NCBI GenBank assembly: GCA_022539475.1
Contig: VCMS01000017.1
Location: forward strand, 363,641-427,640
Direction of reading: 5' to 3'
Length of the DNA stretch: 64,000 bases
Source: Gracilaria domingensis
Lineage: Eukaryota; Rhodophyta; Florideophyceae; Gracilariales; Gracilariaceae
The notes below the pieces were generated by a model. That model was not told the origin of the DNA, ran no database searches, and saw only the letters and a program-made list of their open reading frames with translations. Made by a program: the position numbers and the translations under genes. This document shows positions 46,117 to 55,993 of the stretch, in pieces (position 1 is the stretch's first letter; each line of letters begins with the position of its first letter).

Positions 46117-47681
46117 GTTGCGGAAGCATTGGCTTGTTTCGCTTCTGCATTAGAACCCAGGCTAAGTTGCGAGCAAGTACCAATAACATAAGGGTTGTAC
46201 TAAAGGTTATTTCTTCTTCATCCCCCCCATCGCAGAGCTCTTTCCGAACAAGAACTACTATTGGGTCGAAGGTATTCAAGGAAGATACCGTTGAGGAACA
46301 GGATATGAATTAGATACCTTCTACCACATGAGTTCACTTTCCTGTTTCGTTCTTCTTTCGCGCGAGTTTGTCGTGAAATGTATGACGAAATGCAAGCTTA
46401 TTAAACACACAATTGCAATTTCCTCTTTGTAATTCGAGCGACAGTGCCGCCCAAACGCAACGAGTTGTTGAGTTGAGTTTTGAAGACTCTTTGGAGACTA
46501 CGTGTACACCCTTGGTAACGTTGGTTTTTGGCTTCTTCGGTTTATCTTCATCACTTGTTTCGACATCGACGCCTTTCCAGCGGAAACTTTCCAACGGCAA
46601 TGCGTCGAAACTCGTTCAGATTCTGAGAGGTTCTCGCTCGGCCCGCTCCCGAGAACCTCAGGAGCTACGGCACTGCACAGGACGTGCTGTTTTCTGTAAA
46701 ACTCGCGGCAGCAGTGAAGACACTATATATAACACTGCTTTTCGTACTAAGGAGGTTAAGCAGAGGCAAACCTTGAAAGGCGAACTCCTATTGAAGCTGT
46801 GACATTCAATCGGTCTCGTCTGTAACCTTGTATCGAAGACGTCATTCATCCTGAACATGTGATGACATCCGAAGTAAGGGTAAACAGGTTTCGACACTCG
46901 TGCGTTTGCAGCTCATAAGGCGATTGAACATGCCCAAAACGAATCATCTGAAGGCCACACAAACCCGAAACGGGTTACGTGATTCACTTGTGACCGCTGG
47001 AACGCCTTTTGTAATGCCTCACGAGCGCACGTCTTTGCATGTTTTCCTTCAAACCACACGTTACAGGGGCTGCCCTCGAAAGGTGACAGTTTCGCATACA
47101 TATGTACAACGGATCGCTGAATATGAACTCTGCTAATTACTTTTGACTCACAAGTATGCGTTGATCCTAGTTTTGTAACTAGCAAGTTGTGAGAGAGGCA
47201 AACAGCAATGCGTACCTGGAAACTTCTCTTTTGAGTTCCTGGCAAGTTTAACGTTGGAGCTGTACAAGAGGAACTGAATGCTGTCAAACTGCTTTCATAC
47301 GATACATTTCCATCGAAAGAGTAGATACTGGTAATCGCAATGGCTGTTTGCTGCGCACCTTGTTGGACCTGAAACATCCCAGTGCCACCAGCACTCATCG
47401 CATTCTTTACCTATGCAAAGATGTTGTACCAAGCGGAGCGAGTATACGTTTGAAAGCAGAGAAAGTCGAGACAATGTCGAGCGTTAGGAACCCGATTAGG
47501 AGAGTTATCTCACATAACTGGTATTCCAACGGTGCAAGTGAAGCCAATCCATGCTTCTACCCCGTATCATTTGGAACATGAGCACATCCGATGTTGTTCA
47601 CACCAGAAGACCCCATAAAGGTTTGATGTTTGAGGTGGCGCCTAGTTTATTAATCCTCACTTTCGCAAGATCCCAGCAGAT
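46117..47681. other. 1.56-kb intergenic region
   Basis: Between the SWIM gene promoter and the sirtuin gene. A minus-strand open stretch at 47213-47398 ends at a donor-like CAG|GTACGC, but I recognise no family or continuation. Otherwise nothing is seen. Confidence 0.4.
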
Positions 47682-48926
47682 ATGTTACGCCTTGTTCATT
47701 CCGCAATCGCACGTTTCAGTCAGTTTTGGCCACACAAATATTTCATCATGATGTCCTCGCAAGAGAACATACTTTCACGATCCATTCCGCTAGACCTAGT
47801 ACAGTGTACTGTCGGTCCCGTCGCTGTGTCTAACACCGTCGCCCTGCCCATGCATTTCCGATTGGGCTTCTCCATCGCACCATCGAGTCCGTTGCGACTT
47901 CCACGCACACCGACAGTTCAAAATTTTGGGCCTCAAATTCGCGAAGAGCTTTCTATGGCTCGTCTCAAACCGCAGCTTCCACAAGGTGCAGCCTTCGCGA
48001 AAGATGCGGCTATCGAGCATCTCTATGACCGTCTGTCTCGTTTTCCTCGGATCACTGTGCTCACCGGGGCAGGAATTTCCACCGAATCCGGTTTGAGTGA
48101 TTATCGGTCGCCTGGAAAGAAAAAGCCACCACGCCCACCCATCCAGCATCAAGAATTCGTCGCAAGCGCCGCCGTTCGCAAACGCTATTGGGCTCGATCG
48201 TTTGTCGGGTTTCCAGTGCTGTCCAACGCGCGTCCAAACTTGGCACATCTGTCGCTTGCAGCACTGCATGACTCAGCTGGCTCGCGGTTTCGTTGGCACA
48301 TAACACAAAACGTCGATGGCCTACTGCAGGCCGCGAGAATTCCCAGCGCGTCACTTGTTGAATTACATGGAACCATCCACAAAGTTGTGTGTCGCTCGTG
48401 CGGCGCGTATGAGCTACGTAAACATTTTCAGACTCGACTTGTAAACTGTAATAAGGAATGGAGTAAAGAACTGGGCACGTACAGGTATCGACCTGACGGT
48501 GACGCTGATTTGGATGACAATCTAGTTCACAAGTTTCAAGTTCCGTTATGCGATTCATGTGGGGAAGAAGCATTGATGCCGGCCCTCGTGTTTCATGGCG
48601 GACAAGTACCAGCCGAGGTAGCGGATATGGCGACGCACAAGGTTGAACAGAGTGATGCGCTGCTCGTCGTAGGTTCAACCGTGACTCCATTCTCAGCATA
48701 CCGTCTCGTGAGACTAGCAAAGAAGAAAGGCGCTTTCTTGGCCTGTGTGAACTTTGGCGCCACAAGGGCGGATGAGCTTTACGACGTCAAAGTCGAGGCG
48801 CTTGTTGGCAATGCCATGGCACGATTTGCAAACCTGCAGCTCGCGGGAGGCTTCAAGGCGCCCGAAGGGTACGAAGATGTTACGCGACCACATGCAGACG
48901 AGCTGGTTCGCAGACTAGAATTGTGA
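47682..48926 (+). CDS. Sirtuin, class II (SIRT4-like), probably mitochondrial
   Basis: 414 aa, ATG 47682. Sir2 motifs: ITVLTGAGISTESGLSDYRS (NAD pocket), FRWHITQNVDGLLQAA (catalytic core TQNVD), SLVELHGTIHKVVCRSCGAY (catalytic His of LHG and the first zinc pair), VPLCDSCGEEALMPALVFHG (second zinc pair) and DALLVVGSTVTPFSAYRLV. PPIQHQEFVASAAVRKRYWA and the DGDADL segment are class II hallmarks shared by SIRT4 and related bacterial proteins. The first 25 residues (MLRLVHSAIARFSQFW) are basic and amphipathic, as expected of a mitochondrial presequence. SIRT4 acts as a lipoamidase, ADP-ribosyltransferase or deacylase; which applies here is not known. Single exon. Confidence 0.93.
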   Translation: MLRLVHSAIARFSQFWPHKYFIMMSSQENILSRSIPLDLVQCTVGPVAVSNTVALPMHFRLGFSIAPSSPLRLPRTPTVQNFGPQIREELSMARLKPQLPQGAAFAKDAAIEHLYDRLSRFPRITVLTGAGISTESGLSDYRSPGKKKPPRPPIQHQEFVASAAVRKRYWARSFVGFPVLSNARPNLAHLSLAALHDSAGSRFRWHITQNVDGLLQAARIPSASLVELHGTIHKVVCRSCGAYELRKHFQTRLVNCNKEWSKELGTYRYRPDGDADLDDNLVHKFQVPLCDSCGEEALMPALVFHGGQVPAEVADMATHKVEQSDALLVVGSTVTPFSAYRLVRLAKKKGAFLACVNFGATRADELYDVKVEALVGNAMARFANLQLAGGFKAPEGYEDVTRPHADELVRRLEL

Positions 48927-49182
48927 CATTGGTGTACGCCTGTACTGTAACTTGTGCATTTTCACGAATAGCAATGACTTTTTTTCTTCGCGGACAGTCA
49001 AACCCATGTGATGCGGGAACGCTACTGTTACAACATACCTTCGATATATGAAGGGTTTCATTAGTTAAAGATGTGCCGACGTGTGTGGTTTTAGTGAGAA
49101 AGTCACAGAGAGTCGATCAATTACAATGAGCGAAAACGAAGGTTGTAGAAAAACATAGAGGAGGACCACAATGGGTGGCACG

Positions 49183-50265
49183 TCACTGTACCGGAGGAGG
49201 AAGCGAAGGTTCGTTAGGGTGCGAAAGGTTATTAAGTTGAGGTGGTTGAAAGTCGACAGGTGGTACAAAACCTGGCTGAAAGTTAGTGCCATCAAAGACG
49301 GAGTAAAAGTCAATGGTGCCGGTTGGAACGCGAGGATATGGAAGTATTTCAAAGTCTTGCCGGTAGTACTCAAGCGCAAGCTGCAGAGCGCGTGGCGAGA
49401 AATAGTCTGACAGATTGCGCGAGTACACCGGACTGCGCTGCATGCGGAAGGCAGTGACGTTCTCGTGCCAGTGCAGCTGATGGAGTAGAATCGCGGCGTC
49501 GGAGGCAAGCGACTCCAAGTGCAGATAGTTGTCGTAGCGGATGTGGTCTAAACCACATAGTTCAGTTTGAGGGCGCCAGTGTTCGTTGCTGGGTTCTGTA
49601 TTGTCAGTGGATAGGAGACATTGGAGGAATGTCTCGAGTGACATAAGCGGCCCCTCGGCAGGCATAGTGGTTGACTCAATAAGCGAAGGACACTCGGCTC
49701 GCAAATGCTTGTTCCAAAAGTCTGTTCTCTGATCTGGCCATGGAGTGGCGACCTTGTTCTGATAGGCGGAGATAAGCCTGGAGAAGGGATCTCGTACGAC
49801 GACAAACTTGTAGATGTGAGGGTCGGTGAGACGGTCGATAGCGAGGTTGCGAGAGAGCCACTTGAGTCGTTGTAAGCCGTTCTTGCCATGTATCTTGCGC
49901 GAGTCGTCCCAATCGGCGAAGCCCTCACGCTTACGGAGCAACGGCTTGAAGCGACTGCAAGCGTTCTTGGGGATGTAACAGTACATGACGGGCTCGGCGT
50001 TGAGGTAGTAGATGTTTCTGGGGATGTGGAACATGGAGTGGGGGGGGCTGCGCGGAGTGATGGAGCGCCATTGGGCGTGGTACGGGTGTAGGCTATTGGC
50101 GCGACGACGATGCAGCACGTGCAGCACAAGAACGAAAACGAGCAGAAGGACGGCTAGAACGGCATCGAATGCTGCGCGTGCAAAGTTCTTGCGAGGCAGA
50201 CGTGGCGCAAGCGTGGCGTGCAACGGGAGAAGAAGGTGCGACAGCGAGCGAGACGATGAGCGCAT
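49183..50265 (-). CDS. Carbohydrate sulfotransferase (type II Golgi membrane protein)
   Basis: 360 aa, ATG 50265. Short cytosolic N-terminus, then a signal anchor at about 33-52 (FDAVLAVLLLVFVLVLHVLH), a stem, and a CHST8-14-like sulfotransferase domain. The 5'-phosphosulfate loop is YCYIPKNACSRFKPLLRK and the 3'-phosphate-binding region is KFVVVRDPFSRLISAYQNK. Later hallmarks are NEHWRPQTELCGLDHIRYDN and the C-terminal YY.QDFEIL-like YYRQDFEILPY. These enzymes move sulfate from PAPS to sugar hydroxyls in the Golgi. In a red alga the natural acceptors would be sulfated galactans of the cell wall, which is inference. Head to head with the Asn-rich gene. Confidence 0.9.
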   Translation of the reverse strand: MRSSSRSLSHLLLPLHATLAPRLPRKNFARAAFDAVLAVLLLVFVLVLHVLHRRRANSLHPYHAQWRSITPRSPPHSMFHIPRNIYYLNAEPVMYCYIPKNACSRFKPLLRKREGFADWDDSRKIHGKNGLQRLKWLSRNLAIDRLTDPHIYKFVVVRDPFSRLISAYQNKVATPWPDQRTDFWNKHLRAECPSLIESTTMPAEGPLMSLETFLQCLLSTDNTEPSNEHWRPQTELCGLDHIRYDNYLHLESLASDAAILLHQLHWHENVTAFRMQRSPVYSRNLSDYFSPRALQLALEYYRQDFEILPYPRVPTGTIDFYSVFDGTNFQPGFVPPVDFQPPQLNNLSHPNEPSLPPPVQ

Positions 50266-50716
50266 GGTGCGGCGCGGATTGGCGGAGCGAGACGCGCGAC
50301 GGCGTCAGCGGCGGACATGCGGGACGATACACGGTCACTTCTGCGCCGACCGCCGACCTCCACGCAGTGGAAAGCGGAACACGGCGCGAAGCGCCGTGGC
50401 GCAGCGCGTGGCGATTATTTTTAGAGACGGCGGTTTTTTAAGTTGTTTTTTTGCATTGCTGCCGGCGCGCGCTTCCAACGCGTGCCGCGCGACGTGTCCG
50501 GCCGCGCCCGTGCACGCCACGCGCGCTCACCGCGCGCAGCAAGTGCGCCCGCGGTCCAGCAGGCGGCGCGCGCTTAAAAGGCACCGCGCCGCCCTTCGCG
50601 CCCTGCCGTCCACGCCAGCTACGTCGTTTGTCCGCAGCTCACCCGCTGTCTCCTTCCTCCGCCGCCCGCGCTAGCTTCCTGTTTTTCCCCGTTTGTCGCT
50701 TTTTTGGTCACCACCC
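50266..50716. promoter_or_regulatory. GC-rich divergent promoter region
   Basis: 450 bp between two head-to-head genes; CGCG-rich around 50460-50590 and C/T-rich near the plus-strand start. Promoter role is inferred from position. Confidence 0.5.
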
Positions 50717-51523
50717 ATGCGCGCCTTTCCCCACTTTCGCGTCTTCATCCAGAGGCTGGACGGTCATATAGAACCGTTCCAGTTCCCTCTTCTCTGCGTC
50801 GCCGACCCGCCCACGCTCGACGATTTGCGCGCCCGTCTGGAGCAGTCGCCGCTCGGCGACGTGGAGAAGGACATCTTCTTCCCAAACTGGACCAAGTCCC
50901 TGCATGTCGTGCAGAGCGAGCTGCTTTCGCAGCAGAACGTGCCGTCGTGGCACACCATCGAACAACATAAGCAGACCGTTGACACTCCAGACAAGCTTCG
51001 CTCTATTCTGGACAACGAGGAGACCACCCCTGGCACCACTGCCATCGTCGTGCAGCAGTGTCGAAGCAAGAGGTACAGCCGCAAGAAGGAGGAATCGGTT
51101 GCCGCTCTCAACCCACAGTTCCAGAGCACCCCGCCCGTCTCTCCGCATACCTCGCTCTCTTCGCCTTCGCATCAGCACCGCCGGAAACCGCTTATTGCTT
51201 CCAACAACACAAACAACAGCATCCCCATCAAACACAACAACAACAACTCCACCAACTCCAAAAGTCCTACCAACATTGCGAGCAACAACAACAATCTTAC
51301 TTATGGTCTGCCTCTTAACAGTGTATCCGAGCCGTATGACATCCGCACAATCATGTTCATGGAGCAATCTCAGCCATACTTTGCGCCCATAGGAATGGTA
51401 CCACCGCCCCCCACGGCCGTTTACCAGCCTTGTTACCCGTATGCGCCATTTAACATACCGGCATACAACTACATGGGCACGCCGTCGTTCATAACGGCCT
51501 ACCAACCGTTCTACACATACTGA
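50717..51523 (+). CDS. Unknown protein with Asn-rich linker
   Basis: 268 aa from ATG 50717; a TTG upstream is not credible. No family is recognised. The N-terminal 95 residues may be a small domain (MRAFPHFRVFIQRLDGHIEP, LEQSPLGDVEKDIFFPNWTK). Residues about 110-205 are low-complexity, rich in Ser, Asn and Pro (IKHNNNNSTNSKSPTNIASN). The C-terminal 60 residues are Pro/Tyr-rich (PCYPYAPFNIPAYNYMG), a style seen in RNA-binding or condensate-forming proteins. No membrane span or signal peptide is visible. Function unknown. Confidence 0.6.
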   Translation: MRAFPHFRVFIQRLDGHIEPFQFPLLCVADPPTLDDLRARLEQSPLGDVEKDIFFPNWTKSLHVVQSELLSQQNVPSWHTIEQHKQTVDTPDKLRSILDNEETTPGTTAIVVQQCRSKRYSRKKEESVAALNPQFQSTPPVSPHTSLSSPSHQHRRKPLIASNNTNNSIPIKHNNNNSTNSKSPTNIASNNNNLTYGLPLNSVSEPYDIRTIMFMEQSQPYFAPIGMVPPPPTAVYQPCYPYAPFNIPAYNYMGTPSFITAYQPFYTY

Positions 51524-53820
51524 GATTGCAACATTTACATTTTGCTGTATCGACGTGCTGAACATGCCACTGTGGTTTGTTGGTTTTGCACCCTTTTTGT
51601 AAAGTGAACACATACGAGCATCGTTAACGATCTCAACCTTGTAACGCCTCTCCGAACGCTCTCAATGTGTTTACCTCAACCTCTGTACCCTGCATCAGAT
51701 GCAGATTCTGAGTTCGAAGGTTACCTGTTACTCGCGGGTCACGAACCACCTGATTTTTGTTGTTGTGCCTTACGAGCACTTCGCTCTCGCAGCGAACGGC
51801 ATTAGCGCAACAATACAGCGCCCTGGACACGCCATTGGAAACAAGCAGAAAACAGCGCTGAATCAAAATTGTTTGCACGCACATGCGCCTTTGCAAGCGA
51901 TGACTGAATACACGTGGGTTGTATGTCCGTCTCGTTGTCAATTCATGGAAGGCGTTTGCTGCCGCTGCCGACGACGGCATCAATACTATCGATACTCATT
52001 CCATATCCATGGCTCTCGTTTGTAATGCAAGCCTGCCAACTGGTACTCGCGTCATGAGACCGTTGTTGTAGGCGAGTTCCATTTGGAACGCCGTCGATTT
52101 GATTCCTGGACGCTCCCCTTTTCTGTCAAGCTCGCTCTTTGATTGCAAGATGCTAACTCGTTGACATACCGAAGGTACAATGTTTGCCGACACATTGTTC
52201 AAAAATCAAAAAATCCAAATCGCACCTTGTCCTGACTTTTCTCTTAGAAAACAGGGATGCGACGATGGAGCAAGTCAACATTGTATGCTTGTAAGGTTAC
52301 ATGCGGTTTCCGTTTTGCTCCTTTGGCCGGAACGCGTTGTGTGTTTGCCCAAGCGCCATCAGAAGCAGTGGTTCCCACTCTATTTTTGATATTTGCCCAA
52401 AAATCCGCCGCCATTGATCACCAGTCACCCGTCCCAACTCCTCTTGAAACTCATAATGGTCTATACCGGTGGAAGCAATGAATGCATTCTCAAAGATTTC
52501 TGTTATTCTGCCACAGCAGTCACAATAAGTTCCATTGAATCAAATCAGCTTTCGGGCACTGTGCTCATTCTACTTCATAGAAACTGACAACATGATTGTT
52601 TTCTTTTTCTTGAAACAATGTTCCCTGTCCCTGGTCCAAATGCAGGTTCCTCGTATGGTTTTGCATTTTGGAGATGAGAGTATTTTCTTCCACGTTCCAT
52701 AAAGCCACTCTCAATGGTGAGATGCACTAACCCTATCTACCACCAATTGCCACAATCATATCATTTATATCAATCGGCGTTTGTGCGTTTCTTCCTTAAA
52801 CGCCCAGAATCTGGAGCTCAAGAAGAGAGTTTTCCCTGGCACCAATTACACTTGCAATACCAAGTATCGCTGGGGCACCCGCAAAGGGTGAATGAAACAG
52901 GCTACTTTGAAGTTTTCCATAATATAGTTCTCAATTGTCGCAAGACGTATTATTGTTTGTGTTGTGAAATGCAATCAAAAGAGCGTAATGAGCATGCGCT
53001 CAAACTGCGCATCAGTCACACTCAGCGCAAATGCTTCTCTGACACATCCGCTAACCACGCAAACTGTTACTGAACAGTGAATGTACAGCAACAGAGAAAA
53101 GAAAAGCACGCATCATTTTAAACTGGTGCATGCTGTTCGAAACAAAGCAAATTTCCTCACCTTTGAACGGTCAGCATGTTGTATAGGTAGGAACGAGATA
53201 AATTGTCTCCAATAGAGGGTTTACGCAAACCGCATTTCTCGTGAAAAAAATCGTAGACACAAACGACACGTATGTCACGAGATGTCTGAGTGCTGCGAAT
53301 AATTCTGACTCTTAAGCTAGTCAAATTTTCGTATCGTCGTTTGCTCGTTCCCAGTGATTTCGGGAGCAAGCTCACTCCGCTTCTACGCCGATGCCTTCAA
53401 GACTCGAGCGCTCTCTGCGTTGTGCTTCGACTGGATGCAGCGTTTGTAGTACGTCAAGCCCGGCTGGTTTTTGTAACGTAGCGTTCACACTACGTCAGAA
53501 CGCATTTGTCCTCGGCTTTATGAACGCAATCTGAAAGCTTGAGTTGCATTGCGGACTTAATGTCTCCCGGAGTACGCTCAAAATAGCGTGTTGGTTACAC
53601 TTGCAAACATTCTACGCATGTCTGTCTTAAAAAAGTTTGCAGACCAAACTTCCGTAAAAACCTGCTACTAAACGTGCGCCATGGTCCAACAGAAAGAATA
53701 TGCCATTGGTAATGCTTGCCGTCGTTATCGACACCTACGTTTGTTGTTGGCTTTAGCAAGGAGCTACAGATGAACTCGATCAGAGCACAGAAACCGGTGC
53801 CGCTATAGACGCCTTGACTT
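51524..53820. other. 2.3-kb region without a supported complete gene
   Basis: Minus-strand open stretches at 51633-51983 and 51996-52202 contain plausible-looking but unrecognised peptide. A stretch at 53157-53240 (LSRSYLYNMLTVQ before a GTGAGG donor-like site) could be a late exon of the site-2 protease gene. No ORF has a start, domain and stop together. Confidence 0.4.
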
Positions 53821-54903
53821 ACAACGGTAGCGTTAGAAAGCTCGAAAATGAAATCTCCGCCACGTTTACGTCAAACAACTTCCGTGCTACAGACATCCTA
53901 ATGAGTCGACCATCGCCAAAATGGTTCCGTGCGGCGCACCCCGTATCCGATGCACAGTGCTCATGTGAATAACACAAAGGCCGCAACGCAGCGTTCATAG
54001 CGACCAAGCACACCGCACGAGTCGCAATGGCCAAGCAGCGTTTTCTTTGAGAAGCGTGAAACGTGCAACATTGCGAGCCACGACAGCAAAATGCATGCTC
54101 CTGTCGCACCAACGGCTTCGAAATAGAAAGAATCCCGATGCCGCAGACGTGCCTTGCACTCACAAAAAACCCGATTTGAGAGAGAACAAACCGTGCGACA
54201 TGGAAGTTTCGGCAACAGCGGTGACCAGATCACTCACCGCAAGCGACGCGCACAGCGACGAGTTGCGCAGCAAGTTAGTGACAACAAGCGCACCACTGCG
54301 GGGCACATACAACGGAAGCGACAGAAATGGGATGAGCGTCACGCAGCGCACCGCAAACAGCCACATGATAAGGTTATGCCAGACACCTACGCAGACAATA
54401 TGCAACTCTCGTTGCCACGATTGTAACTTGAGATTGAAGAGCTTGGCGAAAGCAGCAGGGAATAGAAACGCCAGAAACACACCCACGCACAGCACGGCTA
54501 CATCGTACACAAGAGCACTCAGCAGATGATCTATCTCGTGCACTAGCACTTAGCAGAGATGCGCTAGAATGAAAAGAGGCAGATCAGTGTGGCGCAGCGT
54601 GAGCGCCAGAAGGCGAGGAACAAGCGTTGGTGGAGCGACTGTCGACTTGGTCGACGACGCGATGACACGCGATGTGACGTTTGGAAGCGTGTGACGCGGG
54701 CGAGAGCGACGGGAAAGCCGATGATCGGCACGTGTAGTCGACGCGTCATCGATGGCAGTGTCGTTGTTCACCACCAACAGCTGCTCATATGCGCCACCAC
54801 CACCACGATAGACACTCAGCGTGGCGACGACGTTGAACAATAACGCGACACATACAAACGGAGTGGGAACGTAACGACGAAAGCGCCAGCCGTGTAGAAC
54901 CAT
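53821..54903 (-). pseudogene. Site-2 protease (M50, MBTPS2-like), interrupted
   Basis: Starting at ATG 54903 the frame encodes a membrane anchor (YVPTPFVCVALLFNVVATLS). It runs to a TAA at 54550-54552 and continues in the same frame with VHEIDHLLSALVYDV, the zinc site HExxH. FLAFLFPAAFAKLF and LHIVCVGVWHNLIM follow, which are S2P landmarks. At 54163 the frame ends in TGA; one frame over, the Cys-rich luminal part goes on (CCRGSQCCTF, CYSHEHCASDTGCAARN) to FSSFLTLPL and a donor GTAAGT. S2P cleaves membrane-tethered transcription factors. The in-frame TAA falls in the helix just before HExxH, and the second break is beside a T6 run. No clear NPDG/LDG zinc-ligand segment was found downstream. 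Pseudogene, assembly error or unrecognised splicing are all possible. Confidence 0.6.
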
Positions 54904-55123
54904 GATCTGTTCTTCGCCTTCTATTCCGGCGTACAAGAGCGCGCCGCGCCTCTGTGTGCTCCCGTGCCCGTCGCCCTTGCTCTCCGCCACTGCCGATTCA
55001 CCCCAGCAGCGCAATGCGACGACTTGCGGTTTTTGGTTGCGCTGCTTGCGTGTTTTGCGCTTGAACAAACGCAAAGCAACGAGAACGAATCGCTCAACGC
55101 GTACATCGCCGCCAGCACAGACC

Positions 55124-55600
55124 ATGTTCGAGCAGTACAACTCGCTTTTGTTCGGCGACATCTCCGTGGCCAAGGCGACGTTTCGCGGCGCAATCGCCAT
55201 GCATGGAAAGGCTGAACTGGCCGACTTTGACATGGGCTCAAACAAGATGTGCGACAAAGATCGCAGGGCCGTGAGGGTGGGCGCCTCGCTTGCGACGCGC
55301 ATGGACTCCATCCACGGCGGCTACTCCGTGGTAGGCAGCGGCAACGAGATGCATCACAGCATGTGCATGAGGTGCTCCAACCGCGCGAAACAGTACCACG
55401 TGGTGCACAACGGCAACATGGAGTTCGACAATGTGCGGCGCTTGGTGGTGCGTGAGGCGGCCGAGATGTGCGTCGCCGCGCTGACGGGCAGCGTGAAGAC
55501 GATCAGCGGCATCATGGCGTTCACGCAGGGCAAGAAGAGCTTCTTGTGCTACACGTTCCTCAAGCTGCGCACGGACAAGCTGCGGCTGTTGAATCTCTGA
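55124..55600 (+). CDS. Unknown 158-aa protein
   Basis: 158 aa from ATG 55124; an in-frame ATG at 54902 would overlap the divergent protease start and add low-complexity sequence, so it is less likely. No family is recognised. The sequence is compact and mixed alpha/beta in appearance (FEQYNSLLFGDISVAKATFR, EMCVAALTGSVKTISGIMAF, GKKSFLCYTFLKLRTDKLRL), Met-rich, with a CMRC pair. Third codon positions are strongly G/C, like true genes nearby, which supports coding. No signal peptide or membrane span is seen. Confidence 0.55.
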   Translation: MFEQYNSLLFGDISVAKATFRGAIAMHGKAELADFDMGSNKMCDKDRRAVRVGASLATRMDSIHGGYSVVGSGNEMHHSMCMRCSNRAKQYHVVHNGNMEFDNVRRLVVREAAEMCVAALTGSVKTISGIMAFTQGKKSFLCYTFLKLRTDKLRLLNL

Positions 55601-55925
55601 GTCTTCGGCAGCGACGACAAGTTGCGCAATGTTGTTATTGTGGTTTCGGGGCTGCGCAGCGGGTTCTGCAACTCTCTCGTAGAGGCCTTAAATCCGAGGT
55701 GCACGATGATCGTGTTCTACGCAATGCACCGGTCGTTTGAGTTCTACAACGCGAAGGTGCTCGCCTATCTTGCGCTCTCAATGCTGCCGTCATTTTGGTG
55801 CTGGACTAAGTGCTGTTTGAAGCTTACCGCATCCGCCATAGCGCTCCGACTAGGCGGGGTGGCATTCACGAGTTGATACGAAGTGCACCTCGTGCAAAGC
55901 TGCGTTTACACGAAATATGGTATGC

Positions 55926-55993
55926 AAATTCTCGTACTGCTCGTAGCCACATATTACACTACGTCTAAGAGTACTACGTGGCTACGAGAATTT
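55926..55993. repeat. Imperfect palindrome with 9-nt insertion in one arm
   Basis: GTGGCTACGAGAATTT (55978-55993) pairs with AAATTCTCG..TAGCCAC in 55926-55950, where the left arm carries 9 extra bases (TACTGCTCG). Confidence 0.7.

Noticed and set aside
47213-47398. Possible minus-strand exon ending at a GTACGC donor-like site
   Set aside because: The peptide matches nothing I know and no partner exon was found.
51633-52202. Two minus-strand open stretches
   Set aside because: The peptides look non-random in places, but neither start, domain nor splicing partner could be identified.
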